Below, one piece after another: positions 32,179 through 40,061 of a stretch of DNA of 64,000 bases. Position numbers and translations under genes: made by a program. The DNA comes from Mycobacteroides salmoniphilum. GTDB taxonomy: Bacteria > Actinomycetota > Actinomycetes > Mycobacteriales > Mycobacteriaceae. The notes beneath the pieces were generated by a model. That model saw nothing but the letters and a program-made list of their open reading frames with translations, was not told the DNA's origin and ran no database searches. The DNA lies in NCBI RefSeq assembly GCF_004924335.1, contig NZ_CP024633.1, positions 4,526,001 to 4,590,000 of the forward strand. Reading direction: 5' to 3'. The first letter of the stretch is position 1; the number at the start of each line of letters is the position of its first letter.

Positions 32179-33744
32179 ATGGCTGATGAACCATTGCGCG
32201 CGGACCACGCTGAGCTACTGAGACGACGTGCGCTCACCGAGGACGCGGCCCGCCCCGATGCGGTTGCCCGCCGTCACGCGACCGGTAGTCGCACCGCGCG
32301 CGAGAACATCGCCGATTTGGTGGATGCAGGGTCATTCGTGGAGTACGGGCGATTCGCCATCGCCGCGCAGCGTGGGCGGCGCGACATCGCCGACTTGATC
32401 GCCCGCACACCCGCCGACGGCCTCGTCGCCGGGACGGCACGAGTCAACGGCGAGATGTTCGGCCCCGACCGCAGCGCGTGCGCCGTGCTGTCCTATGACT
32501 ACACCGTGCTCGCCGGAACACAGGGCGCGCTCGGACACCATAAGAAGGACAGGCTGTTCGATCTCATCGAACGCATGAAGCTGCCGACGGTGTTCTTCGC
32601 CGAGGGCGGCGGCGGACGTCCCGGTGACACCGACTATCCGGTGGTCTCGATGCTCGATGTCCGCGCATTCAAGCTATGGGCCGCACTATCGGGAGTGGTG
32701 CCGCGGATCTCGGTGGTCAAGGGTCGGTGCTTCGCCGGCAATGCCGTCATCGCGGGTTGCTCGGATCTGATCGTGGCGACCAAGGACACATCGATCGGCA
32801 TGGGTGGCCCGGCCATGATCGCCGGCGGCGGACTCGGTGAGGTGCATCCGGACGAGGTCGGGCCGTTGTCTGTGCAATCACCCAATGGGGTCGTGGACGT
32901 GGTCGTCGACGACGAGCAGCAGGCCGTCGCCGTCGCCAAACGGCTCATCGGGTATTTCCAGGGGGCAATAGAGCCCGGACAGGCAACGGACCAAACCGTC
33001 TTACGGACAATGATTCCCGAGCGTGCACGGAGGGCTTATCCGGTGGCACCGATCATCGAGACGCTCGCCGATGAAGGCTCGGTGACGTTCCTGCGGGAGA
33101 AGTTCGCGCCCGAGATGGTGACGGCCCTCGCGCGTATTGAGGGCCGCACCGTTGGCGTCCTCGCCAACAATTCGATGGTGATGGCGGGAGCGATCACCGC
33201 CGCCGCATCGGATAAGGCCGCCCGGTTCCTGCAGCTGTGCGATGCCTTCGGATTACCGATGCTCTCACTAGTCGACTGCCCGGGGTACATGGTGGGTCCC
33301 GCCGCGGAGGCCGATGCACTGGTCCGGCGTGCATCGCGCATGCTCGTCGCCGGGGCCGCGCTACGCGTACCGCTTGTTTCGGTCATCCTGCGCCGCGGGT
33401 ATGGCCTTGGCGCACAAGCCATGACCGGCGGCAGCCTGCATGAACCACTGCTGACGGTCGCATGGCCGGGCGCGCATCTGGGGCCCATGGGTCTGGAGGG
33501 CGCGGTGCGACTGGGGCTGCGTAAGGAATTGGAAGCGATTCCCGACGAGGCTGCCCGGGAGGAAGCCGTGCGTCAGGGCACCGCCGCGGCCCAAGAGAAT
33601 GCCAAGGCACTCAACGCCGCTCAGATCTTCGAGATCGACGATGTGATCGACCCGGCCGAAACGCGATCCCTCATCGCCTCGACATTCGCTGCCGCCATGC
33701 GAGAACCGCTGCCGCCGCGCCGATCCGTCGTCGATACGTGGTAG
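32179..33744 (+). CDS. Acyl-CoA carboxylase carboxyltransferase (AccD-like)
   Basis: A 521-residue carboxyltransferase subunit with both N- and C-terminal halves of the crotonase-like fold. TGSRTARENIADLVDAGSF at the start, GGGGRPGDTDYP, IGMGGPAMIAGGGLG and the C-terminal GYGLGAQAMTGG match propionyl/acetyl-CoA carboxylase beta subunits. It would transfer carboxyl from a biotin carrier to an acyl-CoA. No biotin carboxylase is nearby. It is divergent from the LuxE/FAAL operon and may supply its extender or acid, or may act in branched-acid catabolism. ATG 32179 follows GGAAGAG. Confidence 0.87.
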   Translation: MADEPLRADHAELLRRRALTEDAARPDAVARRHATGSRTARENIADLVDAGSFVEYGRFAIAAQRGRRDIADLIARTPADGLVAGTARVNGEMFGPDRSACAVLSYDYTVLAGTQGALGHHKKDRLFDLIERMKLPTVFFAEGGGGRPGDTDYPVVSMLDVRAFKLWAALSGVVPRISVVKGRCFAGNAVIAGCSDLIVATKDTSIGMGGPAMIAGGGLGEVHPDEVGPLSVQSPNGVVDVVVDDEQQAVAVAKRLIGYFQGAIEPGQATDQTVLRTMIPERARRAYPVAPIIETLADEGSVTFLREKFAPEMVTALARIEGRTVGVLANNSMVMAGAITAAASDKAARFLQLCDAFGLPMLSLVDCPGYMVGPAAEADALVRRASRMLVAGAALRVPLVSVILRRGYGLGAQAMTGGSLHEPLLTVAWPGAHLGPMGLEGAVRLGLRKELEAIPDEAAREEAVRQGTAAAQENAKALNAAQIFEIDDVIDPAETRSLIASTFAAAMREPLPPRRSVVDTW

Positions 33745-33834
33745 TGGCTCAGCCGGCGCTCGGAACCCCGTCGCCGTGGAATCCGCTCGGCACCCGATGG
33801 CGCATTGTGATTCTTGCGAACAGATGTGAACCCG

Positions 33835-34527
33835 TTACTGCGCCGCCTCCACGAACTCACGCCTTCCGTACCGGATGGTGGCGTCCTGCCAGCGGCCACC
33901 GGCAGCCTCGACCAGTCGTCGCGCCATGTCCACGTCTTTGATATCCGCGATCAGGACCAACCACCCGTCTTCGGTCACCGACCCGCCGGCCAACGCCTCG
34001 CGCGCAGTCCCGTCCGCGGCTAGCGCGTCGTGCAGCCGCACCCGATCGATGCCCGGAGCCTCCACGGCCACAGCATTGATCCCTGCGTCCCCGGCCGGCA
34101 GATATTCGAAGGTGAGCACCGATTCCTGACCGAACTGCCGACCCACCTGCTCGCCGATGCGTTGTAGATCATCGCGATCCACGCAGGCAAGTTCGAAGGC
34201 GCGCGACCGCTCGTAGGTCATGCGGTTGTTGTCCTGCGACCAATACACCCCGTCGACCGGCGTCGACCGCACGGGCAGCACCAGATTCTGGACGGTCATC
34301 GCGCTGACTTCTAGCGAGAAGTCATCGAGTGGGTCCAGCAGACGCCTATCGGCAGGGTCGGTGATGATCGCGGTGTTGTTGGTCGCGAACAGCTCGGCCT
34401 GGGGGCGAGCCGGATCCCCTGCGACGCACGACTCTGGATCGGCGCGGGCGTATCCCGCGGGCGACCCACCCGCGACGAGCGTCAGCATCGCAATTCCGAT
34501 CGCGAATACGCGAGTCACCCGATGCAT
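33835..34527 (-). CDS. Secreted protein of unknown function
   Basis: A 230-residue protein with a signal peptide ending near ARADP (residues about 27-31), so exported. The mature part has two cysteines (ESCVAG, LACVDR) and a repeated hydrophobic/acidic pattern but no motif I recognise. The last third (DGWLVLIADIKDVDMARRLV) resembles a ferredoxin-like alpha/beta unit, only weakly. ATG 34527 is the natural start. It is divergent from the PPOX-type gene. Confidence 0.65.
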   Translation of the reverse strand: MHRVTRVFAIGIAMLTLVAGGSPAGYARADPESCVAGDPARPQAELFATNNTAIITDPADRRLLDPLDDFSLEVSAMTVQNLVLPVRSTPVDGVYWSQDNNRMTYERSRAFELACVDRDDLQRIGEQVGRQFGQESVLTFEYLPAGDAGINAVAVEAPGIDRVRLHDALAADGTAREALAGGSVTEDGWLVLIADIKDVDMARRLVEAAGGRWQDATIRYGRREFVEAAQ

Positions 34528-34602
34528 TATTCCGGCACAAAGCCTCTCGGCGGAAGTGCGAATTTGACCTCAAGCGCGGTTGAGATTCTAGGTTGTGGAC
34601 TC

Positions 34603-35022
34603 ATGACCTCGATCCACGATCCATCCGTCCGCCAGTTCCTCGATTCGAGTCCCGCGCCGGTGGGGCAGCTGGGATACCTCGGAACCGATGGACGCCCGCT
34701 CGTTCTGCCCATCTGGTATCGGCTCGCCGACGATCACCTGCAGTTCGTCACGCATGTGGACACCCTGAAAGTCAGGGCTTTACAACGGGACCCACGCGCC
34801 GTCATCACCGTGGCCACGTCGACCGAGCCCTATCTGTACGTCCAGATTCAGGGTGAAGCCACGCTGGAACCGGACGCGTCCGAGGTTCGCACCACCCTGA
34901 TCGACATCACCGCCCGGTACCTGGGAGCCGAGCGCGCCGTGGCTTACGTGGACGAGCATCACAGCGCACCCGGTGAGGCGATCGTGCGGGTACATCCCGT
35001 CCGCGTTCACGCCGCTCTCTGA
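34603..35022 (+). CDS. PPOX-class, probably F420-dependent, oxidoreductase
   Basis: A 139-residue split-barrel protein of the pyridoxamine-phosphate oxidase-like class, similar in layout to the F420-dependent Rv1155 group: GQLGYLGTDGRPLVLPIWY, then HVDTLKVRALQRDPRAVITV and YLYVQIQGEATLE. It probably binds F420 or a flavin. ATG 34603 is used. The dioxygenase-like gene starts 33 bases downstream with GAGGAGA before it, so the two may be co-transcribed. Confidence 0.8.
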   Translation: MTSIHDPSVRQFLDSSPAPVGQLGYLGTDGRPLVLPIWYRLADDHLQFVTHVDTLKVRALQRDPRAVITVATSTEPYLYVQIQGEATLEPDASEVRTTLIDITARYLGAERAVAYVDEHHSAPGEAIVRVHPVRVHAAL

Positions 35023-35055
35023 TATCACCCCCTCTGACAATCGAGGAGACTCACG

Positions 35056-35850
35056 ATGTACACCATCACCATCAATGGTGCGCAGCTCACCTTCGACGAT
35101 CAGGGCCTGGACGACGGCCCCGCAATCCTGCTGCTCACCGGGTGGGGGCATGACCACCGCGCTTACGACGAACTGTTGCCTTACCTCGTCCCCCACCATC
35201 GCGTCATTCGGATGGACTGGCGGGGTCACGGCATCGACCGCACGGCCGTGGCCGACTTTGGTCTTGCGGAACAGGTTTCAGATGTCATCGGCTTGCTCGA
35301 CGCCCTCAGCGTGCAGTCGGTAATCCCCGTGGCTCATGCCCACGCCGGATGGACAGCGCTGGAGATCGCCGAACGTCTCGGCGCAGCGCGGGTGCCGAGC
35401 GTCGTCATCGTGGATCTCATCATGTCGTCGGCCCCCGCCGAATTCCTCAGCGGCATCAAGGCATTTCGCGATCCGCTGCGCTGGCAATCCAGCCGCCTCG
35501 AGTTCCTCCGCGCGTGGCTGGCCGGTAGTGGCAACGATGCCGTCAACCGGCACATACGCTCCGAGATGGGCGGATTCGGGTTCGACGTATGGGCACGAGC
35601 CGGACGGGTCATCGAGGATGCTTACGCCACGTGGGGCTCGCCCATGTCGCGCATGGAGAAGCTGACCGAACCGCGGCGCGTTCACCACATCTTCTGCAAG
35701 CCGGAACACACCACCTACGACGATCTCCACGACGAGTTCCGATCACGCAATCCCTGGTTCAGCTACGCGCGCCTGTCCGGCACCACACACTTCCCGCAGC
35801 TGGAGTTGCCCGCACAGGTCGCAGAAGAGATCACGGATCTGCTCTCGTAA
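35056..35850 (+). CDS. Cofactor-free 2,4-dioxygenase homologue (Hod/AqdC type)
   Basis: A 264-residue alpha/beta-hydrolase-fold protein resembling Hod (1H-3-hydroxy-4-oxoquinaldine 2,4-dioxygenase) and AqdC, which cleaves the Pseudomonas quinolone signal. The comparison is from memory: GWGHDHRAY near residue 30, DWRGHG, GRVIEDAY-N3-GSPM near 183-197, and NPWFSYARLSGTTHFP near 232-247 follow Hod closely. The catalytic His245 and Asp120 are present. The nucleophile site in PVAHAHAGW is Ala95, not Ser, which fits the cofactor-free dioxygenases where Ser is not essential. No aqdA or aqdB homologue adjoins it. An ordinary hydrolase is the main alternative but lacks a nucleophile here. Confidence 0.8.
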   Translation: MYTITINGAQLTFDDQGLDDGPAILLLTGWGHDHRAYDELLPYLVPHHRVIRMDWRGHGIDRTAVADFGLAEQVSDVIGLLDALSVQSVIPVAHAHAGWTALEIAERLGAARVPSVVIVDLIMSSAPAEFLSGIKAFRDPLRWQSSRLEFLRAWLAGSGNDAVNRHIRSEMGGFGFDVWARAGRVIEDAYATWGSPMSRMEKLTEPRRVHHIFCKPEHTTYDDLHDEFRSRNPWFSYARLSGTTHFPQLELPAQVAEEITDLLS

Positions 35851-35934
35851 CTACTGGCCCGTCATTGTTTTCAGGGTTGATCGACAACACTCGTGCACCC
35901 TAATTATGTTGTGGCACATAAAGATTGGATACTA

Positions 35935-36450
35935 TTAGATCTCGACGGAGTCCGCTTCTGCGGGAGCTTCATCGGCGGGTGACGGCCCGGGATTCGGCGC
36001 CAGCACCGACGCGGGGATCACCTCGGGGCCCTCCGCATGGGCAGGCACATCCAACGGGGTGGCGCCAGCCTCGTCCGCGTTGTCCATCGGCAGGTACATA
36101 TGGCGCTTGAACTGCGACTGGTAAGCGCCGCCACCGCCGATCCTGACGCCACCTCCCTCGCCGCTGGAGACGGCGGTACCGTCCGGCAGTGTGACAGCGG
36201 TGTGCCCGCCGTTCCAGCCAATCACCAGCGCACCAGGAGCGGTGCCGTACTTGAAACCACGTGCGAGTAGCGCGCGCTCCTGGTTACCGGTGTTGAACCG
36301 AGAACCGAAGGCGGGGCGATCGGTGGCGACGTTGGACACCCAGGAGGCCAGGCCGGAGCAGTCGGTGCCCCGTGCGGAATCTCCGCCCGAGACATACGGC
36401 GTACCCGAGACCTGATGGATAAACGCCAGCAAAGCAGCGAGATCAGACAT
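35935..36450 (-). CDS. NlpC/P60-like cell-wall hydrolase, phage-lysin-like
   Basis: About 171 residues. The core resembles small NlpC/P60-type peptidases found in mycobacterial phage and host proteins: a Cys nucleophile in GTDCSGLASWVSN, then NTGNQERALLARGF and the catalytic His in GGHTAVTLPDG. No signal peptide is visible, so it may be released by lysis or act in a phage-like setting. A Pro/Glu/Ala-rich tail ends the protein. ATG 36450 is used; ATG 36507 would add 19 residues and neither has a good ribosome site. Bordering low-GC DNA fits an acquired gene. Confidence 0.65.
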   Translation of the reverse strand: MSDLAALLAFIHQVSGTPYVSGGDSARGTDCSGLASWVSNVATDRPAFGSRFNTGNQERALLARGFKYGTAPGALVIGWNGGHTAVTLPDGTAVSSGEGGGVRIGGGGAYQSQFKRHMYLPMDNADEAGATPLDVPAHAEGPEVIPASVLAPNPGPSPADEAPAEADSVEI

Positions 36451-36507
36451 GAGACCGGACGCTAACAACGAGCTTGACGGCCTACCAAAATATGTGGCTT
36501 GCGTCAT

Positions 36508-37248
36508 ATTTGCTGGAAATTATGACGGGAATTACTCTCCGCCAACCGCTTACTGATTACGGTAGTGCATTCACGACCGTACGTCCATTCCAATAAACCT
36601 GCAGGACATAGTCGGTTTGTTGAATGCTTTCTGACATCGATCCGTAATTTGCTGCGCGCTACCCACATTGGTCACTTTTCCCATACATCCGAGCATCTCT
36701 TGTATTAACGCAGGAAGATTTCTGTTACCCATCCCACCTTTTCCGCGATGCGCGTCCCACTCTGTGGGATGGCTTGTGCGCTACTTCATTCGGTGCCGCA
36801 CATGCCTTCGATAGGGCTAAAACTGGACGAAACGCCTACTTTTTCGGAGGTTGAACGGCCAGCGCCGAAAACCCGAAAGCTCACCCATGATGTCGGCCAC
36901 CGAACCGCCCCGCGCGTTTCTGAATCCGCTTCCCGCCCAGACATTTGTGGCCTGCGGATCCGCTGTCGCCCGAACAGGGCTCGTCAGATAATGCACTTCG
37001 GTGTATCCCCGTGGGGCGTGCGCTTCACGCTCATCGATGAACCTGCTCCGTAACCCTCGTGCGTAACGCCACGAAAATTGCTTATTCACAACGGTTTCAG
37101 AGAACACCGGACTATTCGGTGCAGTGCGGTGACCGGGCTACTACCCGCTCACCGGCCAAAGATGCATCGTATCTAGTTGTGTCGCAACAGCTCCCGCGCA
37201 ATCATCGGCTGCCACAGCTGTCGGACATGAAGCGAACCGCCGCCACGG
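36508..37248. other. Low-GC stretch with little coding, containing a gene remnant
   Basis: Between the NlpC/P60-like gene and the alcohol dehydrogenase, about 740 bases are visibly poorer in G+C than the rest. No intact gene is seen: the open frames lack ribosome sites and family motifs, apart from a decayed nitronate monooxygenase on the minus strand. CCATCCCAC (36729-36737) and GTGGGATGG (36764-36772) are perfect 9-bp inverted arms of unknown role. Confidence 0.6.
36817..37107 (-). pseudogene. Remnant of a nitronate monooxygenase (2-nitropropane dioxygenase), C-terminal part
   Basis: The minus-strand frame reads ETVVNKQFSWRYARGLRSRF, then GYTEVHYLTSPVRATADPQA and TNVWAGSGFRNARGGSVADI, which match in order the C-terminal end of nitronate monooxygenases (pattern D-T-V-V-T-R-A-F-S-G-R-x-A-R-G-L and N-x-W-A-G-x-x-F/Y-R-x-A-R, recalled from the family). 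Two TAG stops lie in frame just upstream and no N-terminal FMN-barrel is present, so the gene is truncated and dead. The tail after ADIMGELSG drifts into unrelated sequence. Confidence 0.65.
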
Positions 37249-38265
37249 TCAGGTCTTCATATCGAGGACCACGCGGAACCTTGCGGCGCCGGAGAGCATG
37301 TGTTCGTATGCCCGTGGTACTTCCGATAGGGGCATGATCTCGTTCATCGAACGAATACCATGGTGCTGAGCCAGATTCAGGTTGTCCTCGTTCTCTATCG
37401 AGCTACCCGTTAGCGATCCGACAATAGAGCGGGTTCCGAAGATGAGTTCAGGGATCCTTGCCTCGATGGGCTCCGAGTCGGCCCCCACGACTATCAGCTT
37501 GCCATTGGGGGCCAACCCCGCGATCAACGGTGACATCGAGGACCCGCTGGATGCCGTCGCGATGATTGCGGTAGCTCCGCCCAACGCGCGCAATGCCTTC
37601 GCGGGATTCCCTGCAGTGCTGTCGATGTACTCGTCGGCACCGAGTTGCGTTGCAAGGTCTACCTTTCCGGTACCCCGGGCGATGGCGACAACCCGATAGC
37701 CCAGCGCCTTGGCATATTGGATACCGAGGTGACCGAGCCCGCCGATGCCCTGGATGGCTACCAAAGAGCCCGGCCGGGCGTTCGCAGTCAACAATGCGCG
37801 GTACACGGTAAGGCCCGCACACAGCAGCGGGGCCACCTCACGCGGATCGACACCATCCGGCACGCGGACGAGGCCGCTGGCCCGGGCATACGCCACCTCG
37901 CTGTAGCCGCCGTCGACGGTGGTCCCTGTTTGATTCTGATTGGTGCAGTTCACAAAATCTCCGCGGCGACATTGCTCGCACTCGCCGCAGTGCCCGTTGA
38001 GATACCCGATACCAACCCGTTCACCGACTTGCCAGGCATGCACTCCCGCACCCACGGCATCGATCACACCCACGATTTCATGGCCGGGCACTATGGGTTT
38101 CGATGGATCCGCTCGCAGGCCCTCGGCGGCGAAGGCGTCGGTGTGGCACACCCCGCACGCCTCGACCCGAACTCGAACCTCACCCGGATGAGGTTCGGTA
38201 AGTTCTCGTTGCACCAACCGAAAGTCCCGCTGGCCGACCACTTCGAATGCACGGTATGTGGACAC
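37249..38265 (-). CDS. Zinc-dependent alcohol dehydrogenase (MDR family)
   Basis: A 338-residue medium-chain dehydrogenase. The catalytic zinc site is GVCHTD and GHEIVG; the structural zinc site has HCGECEQCRRGDFVNC (four Cys). The Rossmann motif GIGGLGHLGIQYAKALG follows at about residue 170. It should oxidise primary alcohols with NAD(P). GTG 38265 is used because GGAGGAGG precedes it; the frame upstream to 38358 has no family support. No regulator adjoins it, but a 16-bp dyad (ATCGCCG-N2-CGGCGAT, 38335-38350) lies upstream. Confidence 0.88.
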   Translation of the reverse strand: MSTYRAFEVVGQRDFRLVQRELTEPHPGEVRVRVEACGVCHTDAFAAEGLRADPSKPIVPGHEIVGVIDAVGAGVHAWQVGERVGIGYLNGHCGECEQCRRGDFVNCTNQNQTGTTVDGGYSEVAYARASGLVRVPDGVDPREVAPLLCAGLTVYRALLTANARPGSLVAIQGIGGLGHLGIQYAKALGYRVVAIARGTGKVDLATQLGADEYIDSTAGNPAKALRALGGATAIIATASSGSSMSPLIAGLAPNGKLIVVGADSEPIEARIPELIFGTRSIVGSLTGSSIENEDNLNLAQHHGIRSMNEIMPLSEVPRAYEHMLSGAARFRVVLDMKT

Positions 38266-38459
38266 GCTGCCTCCTCCAGATACTCGCCCAGATCCCGTCA
38301 CGCACGGCAGCGGGACGCACACACAGTGGCACATATCGCCGGACGGCGATACTTGCATACGAGGGGACGGTAGATGCGGCGAGGTGGCGGATTACTACTC
38401 ATCGCGACCTCGCGGGGTGGGAGTCAGATCGACCCGCGAACTCAATCTTCATCGGAGTA

Positions 38460-38514
38460 GTGGCGACACGGTGTGAGGATCGTTGACAGATCACTCACCG
38501 CCCGGTGTCGCCAC
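38460..38514. terminator. Inverted repeat downstream of the small secreted protein gene
   Basis: GTGGCGACAC (38460-38469) and GTGTCGCCAC (38505-38514) are perfect 10-bp arms around a 35-base loop, 16 bases after the stop of the minus-strand gene at 38530. It may end that transcript; the large loop makes this uncertain. Confidence 0.4.
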
Positions 38515-38515
38515 C

Positions 38516-38527
38516 ACCCCATGGGGT
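38516..38527. promoter_or_regulatory. ACCCCATGGGGT palindrome, CsoR-like core
   Basis: A perfect 12-bp palindrome with the same core as the G-tract sites at 24576 and 39327. Here it lies at the 3' side of the secreted protein gene, so its role is doubtful. Confidence 0.25.
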
Positions 38528-38529
38528 AA

Positions 38530-38832
38530 CTAGCAGGCCAGCGTGACGTACGCGACCTTTTGTCCTGCGGTGGGAACAGTCGTCGGCTGGTTGCGCATGT
38601 TGCGCCCCGGCTGCACATTCTGAACACCTGACTGCTGTGACACTCCCTGAACGGTGCACTGCGACGGATGGTCCGACCCCACCTTGGTGATGATCACTCG
38701 GTACCCGTTGGACTTGAGGTCATTGATGACGGAGTCCGGGTCCGCCGCGGGACCGGCCAAGGCTGCGCCGGCTGTCGCCAGGGACAACCCCGCGGCAGCG
38801 AGTAACGCCGCCGCGGTCGCGATCTTCTTCAT
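38530..38832 (-). CDS. Small secreted protein, paralogue of the one at 20861
   Basis: A 100-residue protein with a strong signal peptide (KKIATAAALLAAAGLSLATA, cleavage near ALAGPA). The mature part shows DSVINDLKSNGYRVIITKVG, SQCTVQGVS and the C-terminal VAYVTLAC, matching the plan of the protein at 20861-21175. Two cysteines may pair. The function is unknown. ATG 38832 follows AGAAGGAG. It lies 49 bases after another small secreted gene on the same strand. Confidence 0.8.
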   Translation of the reverse strand: MKKIATAAALLAAAGLSLATAGAALAGPAADPDSVINDLKSNGYRVIITKVGSDHPSQCTVQGVSQQSGVQNVQPGRNMRNQPTTVPTAGQKVAYVTLAC

Positions 38833-38881
38833 GATTGTTGCTCCTTCTGCGTCGTCGAAGATGAAGCTGAGTTACATCTAG

Positions 38882-39163
38882 TTACGAAGCGTTGTTCTTG
38901 TTGGTGCCATAGGGGACGTGCGGGTTGGTGCCCAGCGGGACCAATGGGTTGGCGCCCTCGTAGGTCGGCTGGTGCGCGCCCTGCTCGTAGACGACATCGC
39001 CCGGAGCCAGGCACGGACGCAGCTCCGTGGCGTTGACACTGGTCTCGCTGGCGTAGCAGACCGGAGGAGGTGTAGGCCCTGCCAGGGCGACAGGGGCGCC
39101 CATGACAGCGACGGCCACAGCTACGCCGGCGCCTCCGAGGATTGCAGCGAGTGACTTTTTCAT
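38882..39163 (-). CDS. Small secreted protein with GTN-type repeats
   Basis: A 93-residue protein with a signal peptide (residues about 4-28, ending VALAGP). Two cysteines lie in PPPVCYASET and ELRPCLAPGD. The C-terminus has near-repeats GANPLVPLGT and NPHVPYGTN. I do not recognise a family. ATG 39163 follows GGAAAGGAAA. A CsoR-like G-tract site lies about 165 bases upstream, nearer the divergent TetR. Confidence 0.72.
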   Translation of the reverse strand: MKKSLAAILGGAGVAVAVAVMGAPVALAGPTPPPVCYASETSVNATELRPCLAPGDVVYEQGAHQPTYEGANPLVPLGTNPHVPYGTNKNNAS

Positions 39164-39229
39164 GTGGTGTTTCCTTTCCGCTCGGTCATCTTGCTAATGG
39201 CCTAGGAAGCGAACATCACTTGCCAAAGA

Positions 39230-39243
39230 CATCAACGTTGATG
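39230..39243. promoter_or_regulatory. 14-bp palindrome upstream of the small secreted protein
   Basis: CATCAACGTTGATG is a perfect palindrome, 66 bases upstream of the start at 39163. It could bind a dimeric regulator; none is assigned. Confidence 0.4.
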
Positions 39244-39326
39244 CATTCACCCTGTTCAACGGCTTCAAGGTTCACCTGGTTCCCAATTTATGAGATCCTC
39301 GGCTGATTCTCAGCTAAATCTCAGAG

Positions 39327-39341
39327 TACCCCATGGGGGTT
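39327..39341. promoter_or_regulatory. CsoR-like G-tract operator, third copy
   Basis: TACCCCATGGGGGTT at 39327-39341 matches the site before DUF1326 at 24576 at 14 of 15 positions. It lies in the divergent spacer between a small secreted protein and a TetR gene. Confidence 0.45.
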
Positions 39342-39404
39342 AGGGTCTGAGAAAGATGGTGTATAGCCGTTAACGCATCGTTAACCTGCGCAAATGTGCA
39401 TATG

Positions 39405-39428
39405 ATCCTAGATCAACTGATCTAGGAT
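39405..39428. promoter_or_regulatory. TetR operator candidate before the TetR-glycosyltransferase operon
   Basis: ATCCTAGATC (39405-39414) and GATCTAGGAT (39419-39428) are perfect 10-bp arms around AACT, ending 6 bases before the TetR start. Autoregulation and control of the linked glycosyltransferase are likely. Confidence 0.7.
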
Positions 39429-39434
39429 TCGATC

Positions 39435-40061
39435 ATGCGATCTAAATCTGATCATGAGCGCACCTTCACCGAGGTCGCTCGCCGCGATCAGATCGTCGCG
39501 TGCGCCATCGAGGTCATCGCGGAGGTCGGTTACCCGCAGACCTCAATCCGAAAGATCGCCGAGCGCGCCGGCATCGCGATGAGCGTGGTGCTGTACCACT
39601 TCGGCTCCAAGGACGGGCTGATCGAGGCGGTGATCGCATCGATGTACCGGTCAGGCATTACCGCTGTGGTCCCCGAGGTTGATCGGGCACGGACTCAGAC
39701 CGACAAGCTTGCGACCTATATCCGCTCCAGCATCAGCTATTTCAATACTCACCAGATTGAGCTGGCCGCGCTGGCGCAGCTCGGAACGAGTTACAAACCC
39801 CGCGACGGAAGACGTCTCGGCGACCTGGGCCTCACCCCCGAGCTGACCCAACAATTGACCCAGCTCGACCCGTCGGCCATTCTCCGCGCGGGCCAGAAGA
39901 CCGGTGAATTCTCCTCCTTTCCAGTCGATTCCACTGCAATCGCACTACGCGGCGCCGTCAATGTCGTAGTCGAGAAGATCCTGCAGGACCCCGAGTTCGA
40001 CGCGATGGGGTACGCGGAGGATCTCGTGAAGATGTTCCGCCGAGTGGTACGGAGGGTGTAA
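39435..40061 (+). CDS. TetR-family regulator
   Basis: A 208-residue regulator. The helix-turn-helix is IRKIAERAGIAMSVVLYHFG at about residues 38-57, followed by SKDGLIEAVIASMY. Its promoter is overlapped by a 24-base perfect inverted repeat. The stop TAA shares one base with the glycosyltransferase start, so the two are coupled. The inducer may be the substrate of the glycosyltransferase. Confidence 0.87.
   Translation: MRSKSDHERTFTEVARRDQIVACAIEVIAEVGYPQTSIRKIAERAGIAMSVVLYHFGSKDGLIEAVIASMYRSGITAVVPEVDRARTQTDKLATYIRSSISYFNTHQIELAALAQLGTSYKPRDGRRLGDLGLTPELTQQLTQLDPSAILRAGQKTGEFSSFPVDSTAIALRGAVNVVVEKILQDPEFDAMGYAEDLVKMFRRVVRRV

Noticed and set aside
36748..37053. 101-codon plus-strand frame in the low-GC stretch
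   Set aside because: No ribosome site or motif; the minus strand over the same bases matches a nitronate monooxygenase remnant.
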